Below, in pieces: positions 14,354 through 16,422 of a DNA stretch of 16,422 bases; position 1 is the stretch's first letter; every line of letters starts with the position of its first letter. Source of the DNA: Leucobacter sp. (GTDB lineage: Bacteria; Actinomycetota; Actinomycetes; Actinomycetales; Microbacteriaceae); contig JAPSIU010000029.1 of NCBI GenBank assembly GCA_031178565.1, positions 1 through 16,422 of the forward strand, written 5' to 3'. The translations under genes and the position numbers were made by a program. Under the pieces are notes generated by a model, which had not been told where the DNA came from, did not search any database, and saw only the letters and a list, made by a program, of their open reading frames with translations.

Positions 14354-14383
14354 TTGACAGCCGGTATTGGATCCAATTACACT
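14354..14383 (+). promoter_or_regulatory. Vegetative-type promoter of the VOC-MFS operon
   Basis: A perfect -35 TTGACA (14354-14359), an 18-base spacer and a -10 TACACT (14378-14383) predict a transcription start near 14390, about 29 bases before the VOC start codon. This is the best promoter match in the window. Confidence 0.65.
14366..14377. promoter_or_regulatory. Perfect 12-bp palindrome in the promoter spacer
   Basis: ATTGGATCCAAT is fully self-complementary and occupies the last 12 bases of the -35/-10 spacer, ending where the -10 begins. A protein bound here would block or remodel polymerase, so it is a strong operator candidate. The cognate regulator is not obvious in the window. Confidence 0.5.
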
Positions 14384-14418
14384 CGATCCGTCCGCGGATT
14401 CAAGAAAGGCCAGGGGCA

Positions 14419-14946
14419 ATGGCGCTTCCGAACTTCAGAGGAACCGATCACATCGGTTTCACCGTTCCCGATATCGATGAGGCTCACGAGTTCTTCGTCG
14501 ACGTCATCGGCTGCGAGCACGTATACTCGCTCGGCCCGTTCGAACACCCCGAGAACGATTGGATGCGGGAACATCTCAATGTGCACCCTCGAACGGTGAT
14601 GCGGCAGTTGCGTTTCTACCGAGCCGGCTTCGGCTCGAACTTCGAGATCTTCGAGTACGAGCCGGCCGATGCCCCTCAGCCTCAGCCTCGGAACAGCGAC
14701 ATCGGCGGACATCACCTCGCCTTCTACGTCGATGACCTCGATGGGGCCGTGGCCTACCTTCGAGAGCGCGGCGTCCGTGTGCTCGGGGAACCGACGGCGA
14801 GCTCGGGTGCCAGTGCGGGCCAGCGCTGGGTCTACTTCCTGTCCCCGTGGGGCATGCAGTTCGAGCTGGTGAGCTTCCCCGAGGGGAAGGCTTACGAAGC
14901 CGCCACAGAGTCCCTGCTCTGGGACGCTCGGCATCCTGGGCTCTGA
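14419..14946 (+). CDS. VOC-superfamily metalloenzyme (glyoxalase/extradiol dioxygenase-like)
   Basis: A 175-aa protein with two beta-alpha-beta-beta-beta modules of the vicinal-oxygen-chelate superfamily. Likely metal ligands are His11 (DHIGFTV), a Glu near 76-79 (FEIFEYEP), His99 (GGHHLAFYV) and Glu149 (MQFELVSF), the usual H/E/H/E or H/H/E layout. Members include lyases, isomerases, epimerases and extradiol dioxygenases, and this sequence does not say which. The ATG at 14419 is chosen over upstream in-frame codons because GAAAGG (14404-14409) is at good spacing and the predicted transcription start lies near 14390. A PQPQP stretch comes from a CCTCAG repeat. It probably shares an operon with the downstream carrier and a pathway with the divergent E1-E2 complex. 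Confidence 0.85.
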   Translation: MALPNFRGTDHIGFTVPDIDEAHEFFVDVIGCEHVYSLGPFEHPENDWMREHLNVHPRTVMRQLRFYRAGFGSNFEIFEYEPADAPQPQPRNSDIGGHHLAFYVDDLDGAVAYLRERGVRVLGEPTASSGASAGQRWVYFLSPWGMQFELVSFPEGKAYEAATESLLWDARHPGL

Positions 14947-15026
14947 AGAACCGACCGCCCACTCTCCCGCTATAACCTCCGCCGTCCGATCTGTACGACT
15001 CGACGGCCAAGCACGAAGGAACATCA

Positions 15027-16337
15027 ATGACAATCAGAGAAGACATCCACGACGAGCACCAGATGGAGCGCCTCGCGCTCAAGGATCGACGCCGATCGCT
15101 GCTCGCGGGTACCGCCGGGAATCTGCTCGAGTGGTACGAGTGGAGCGCCTACGCCGTCATGGCTCCCTTCATCGCTGCGCAGATGTTCGACCCCGAGGAT
15201 CGCGCCTCGGCGCTGATCTCGGTCTTCGCGGTCTTCGCGGTCGGCTTCCTCATGCGTCCGATCGGGGGCGTCTTCTTCGGCTGGCTCGGCGACCGCATCG
15301 GACGCAAGAGGGTGCTGGTCATGACCATGATGCTCATGGCGGCGGCCTGCTTCCTTATCGGCCTGCTCCCCAGTTTCGCCACGATCGGCGTGTGGGCATC
15401 GGTGCTGTTGCTGTTGCTCCGCTGCGTGCAGGGCTTTGCGCACGGCGGCGAGTCGAGTGCCGTCACCACCTACGTCGCGGAGATCGCACCGAACCACAAG
15501 CGCGGGCAGTGGGGATCCGTGTCCGGTATCGCCATCATCGGCGGCAGCTTCCTCGCCTTCGCCTTCAGCGCGATGCTCACGGGCTGGATCGGCACTGACG
15601 CGATGAGCGACTGGGGTTGGAGGATCCCCTTCTACGTCGGCGGCGTCATGGCACTCGTCGTGCTCTGGATGCGCCGCAACATGGAGGAGAGCGATGTCTT
15701 CGAGAACCTCGACGAGGAAACGGTCAAGAATCAGACCATCTCGCGCAAGAAGGTCGTCCTCATCACCATCCGCATGGTCGCGTTCACCTCGGGCTTGACT
15801 TGCGTGAACTACATCTGGATGAGCTACATGACCACCTACGCCTCCCAGGAGCGAGGAATGGACGTGTCGGCCGCCTACTGGGCTACGGCGATCGGGCAGC
15901 TCATCTGCATGGTCGCGATGCCGTTCCTCGGAATGATCTCCGACCGAATCGGCCGCAAGCCGATGATGTTCGGCTTTGCGGTGCTCGGCTTCGGCACGAC
16001 GGTCCCCTTTGCCCTGATGGTGACTTCGGAGCCGTGGACCCTCGCGGTGCCCGTCGCGATCTCACTGATCTTCTGGGCGATGTGCCAGTCGATCTTCCCG
16101 GCGATCCAGTCCGAGAACTTCCCGACCTACATCCGCGGCCGCGGGATCGGCTTCGCCTACTCGATCGCCGTCGCTCTGTTCGGCGGAACAGCGCCGTACC
16201 TGAACCAGCTGTTCGTCAGCCTGGACCTGGCGTGGATGTTCTACGCCTACGTCATGGCGCTCTGCGCGATCTCATTCATCGCGACGCTCTTCTTCCGCGA
16301 GACGAAGGGTGCGGACCTGAACAGGCTCGAACTCTGA
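15027..16337 (+). CDS. MFS carrier of the metabolite:H+ symporter (MHS) family
   Basis: A 436-aa inner-membrane carrier with about 12 predicted transmembrane segments. It shows MHS hallmarks: GNLLEWYEWSAYA before and in the first helix (residues 31-43), GDRIGRKR in the loop between helices 2 and 3 (88-95), CVQGFAHGGE in the helix 4 region, and a second DRIGRKP copy in the C-terminal half. MHS carriers import organic acids such as shikimate, 2-oxoglutarate, proline-betaine and aromatic acids by proton symport. The ATG follows GAAGGA (15015-15020) by six bases and lies 80 bases after the VOC stop. That gap has TATAAC and a 6-bp inverted repeat (14981-15007), but no full promoter. The substrate is unknown; an organic acid used by the adjacent pathway is likely. 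Confidence 0.9.
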   Translation: MTIREDIHDEHQMERLALKDRRRSLLAGTAGNLLEWYEWSAYAVMAPFIAAQMFDPEDRASALISVFAVFAVGFLMRPIGGVFFGWLGDRIGRKRVLVMTMMLMAAACFLIGLLPSFATIGVWASVLLLLLRCVQGFAHGGESSAVTTYVAEIAPNHKRGQWGSVSGIAIIGGSFLAFAFSAMLTGWIGTDAMSDWGWRIPFYVGGVMALVVLWMRRNMEESDVFENLDEETVKNQTISRKKVVLITIRMVAFTSGLTCVNYIWMSYMTTYASQERGMDVSAAYWATAIGQLICMVAMPFLGMISDRIGRKPMMFGFAVLGFGTTVPFALMVTSEPWTLAVPVAISLIFWAMCQSIFPAIQSENFPTYIRGRGIGFAYSIAVALFGGTAPYLNQLFVSLDLAWMFYAYVMALCAISFIATLFFRETKGADLNRLEL

Positions 16338-16349
16338 GAGAGCGGATGA

Positions 16350-16407
16350 CGAGGCGCGCGGCCGGGCCCCTCAGGGGGACTGATGGTCGAACAGGCCGCG
16401 CGCCTCG
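16350..16407. terminator. 14-bp perfect inverted repeat after the MFS gene
   Basis: Arms at 16350-16363 (CGAGGCGCGCGGCC) and 16394-16407 are perfect inverted copies around a 30-base loop that itself contains a small CCCC-TCA-GGGG hairpin. It starts 13 bases after the MFS stop, which suits a terminator, although no T-run follows. The right arm may overlap the coding end of a convergent gene. Confidence 0.5.
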
Positions 16408-16422
16408 GCCAACGAAAGACGG
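16371..16422 (-). CDS. Possible C-terminus of a convergent gene, cut by the window edge
   Basis: On the minus strand one frame is open from the right edge and reads RLSLAEARGLFDHQSP before a TGA at 16373-16371. The gap to the MFS stop would be 33 bases, normal for convergent genes here. Only 16 residues are visible, so coding is a guess from plausible composition and spacing, and no family can be given. Confidence 0.3.
   Translation of the reverse strand, partial: RLSLAEARGLFDHQSP

Larger units (their letters stand above)
14153..14418. promoter_or_regulatory. AT-rich divergent regulatory region
   Basis: This 266-base gap between the E1-E2 operon and the VOC-MFS operon is clearly richer in A and T than anything else in the window, mainly from 14225 to 14400. 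It holds the rightward promoter and palindrome described separately, a 5-bp inverted repeat ATCCG-TCCG-CGGAT at 14386-14399 near the expected transcription start, and a possible leftward promoter. Confidence 0.65.

Noticed and set aside
14326..14418. 31-residue N-terminal extension of the VOC protein
   Set aside because: It would include the promoter and lie upstream of the predicted transcription start; the internal ATG at 14419 has a good ribosome binding site.
14674..14692. CCTCAG tandem repeat within the VOC gene
   Set aside because: Only about two to three units encoding PQPQP; too short to call a functional repeat.
1..16422. Mobile elements, CRISPR arrays, tRNA/rRNA genes or anti-phage systems
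   Set aside because: I looked for transposase or integrase motifs, regularly spaced direct repeats, tRNA-like cloverleafs and defence-type genes and saw none. All recognisable genes are metabolic, regulatory or transport.

Overview
The window is very GC-rich, with short intergenic gaps, many 1- to 8-base gene overlaps (ATGA, TGATG, TTGA, GTGA) and several non-ATG starts. This suggests a high-GC actinobacterium. A Microbacteriaceae-like host such as Leucobacter or Microbacterium fits the general character, but the genus is a guess. I saw no transposase, CRISPR array, tRNA or rRNA gene. The content is aromatic catabolism with its regulators and a transporter.

Left part (1-7528): a set resembling the indole-3-acetic acid (IAA) catabolic genes (iac) known from Pseudomonas putida 1290 and related proteobacteria, but split into several transcription units. 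Rightward are the 3' end of an acyl-CoA-dehydrogenase-fold oxygenase (iacA-like), a small iacB-like protein, an SDR (iacE-like) and a TetR regulator that may be leaderless. Leftward are the Rieske oxygenase alpha and beta subunits (iacC- and iacD-like) and their [2Fe-2S] flavoprotein reductase (iacF-like), joined by overlaps. Rightward and divergent from these are an unrecognised 93-aa protein and an amidase (iacH-like). A SnoaL/NTF2-fold protein (iacI-like) converges on the amidase. No flavin reductase (IacG) and no MarR-type IacR lie in the window.

Middle part (7623-10483): an IclR regulator divergent from maleylacetate reductase and hydroxyquinol 1,2-dioxygenase, which together take 1,2,4-trihydroxybenzene to 3-oxoadipate. 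This differs from the catechol ortho-cleavage usually coupled to iac genes. It raises the possibility that the upper pathway handles a ring-hydroxylated indole acid, such as 5-hydroxyindole-3-acetate, and delivers hydroxyquinol. A 17-bp interrupted palindrome is shared (13 of 17 positions) between the iacC/orf93 divergent region (5296-5312) and the iclR/maleylacetate reductase region (8410-8426). This suggests that one regulator, most simply the IclR protein, ties the upper and lower pathways together.

Right part (10581-16422): a leftward pair encoding a fused E1 alpha/beta 2-oxoacid dehydrogenase and its lipoyl E2, with no E3. It is divergent from a single-domain VOC-superfamily enzyme and an MHS-type MFS carrier. 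Their shared intergenic region is unusually AT-rich. It carries a clear TTGACA-N18-TACACT promoter with a perfect 12-bp palindrome inside the spacer. The 2-oxoacid substrate and the VOC reaction cannot be named from sequence. The window ends in a 14-bp perfect inverted repeat, which may overlap the end of a convergent gene.
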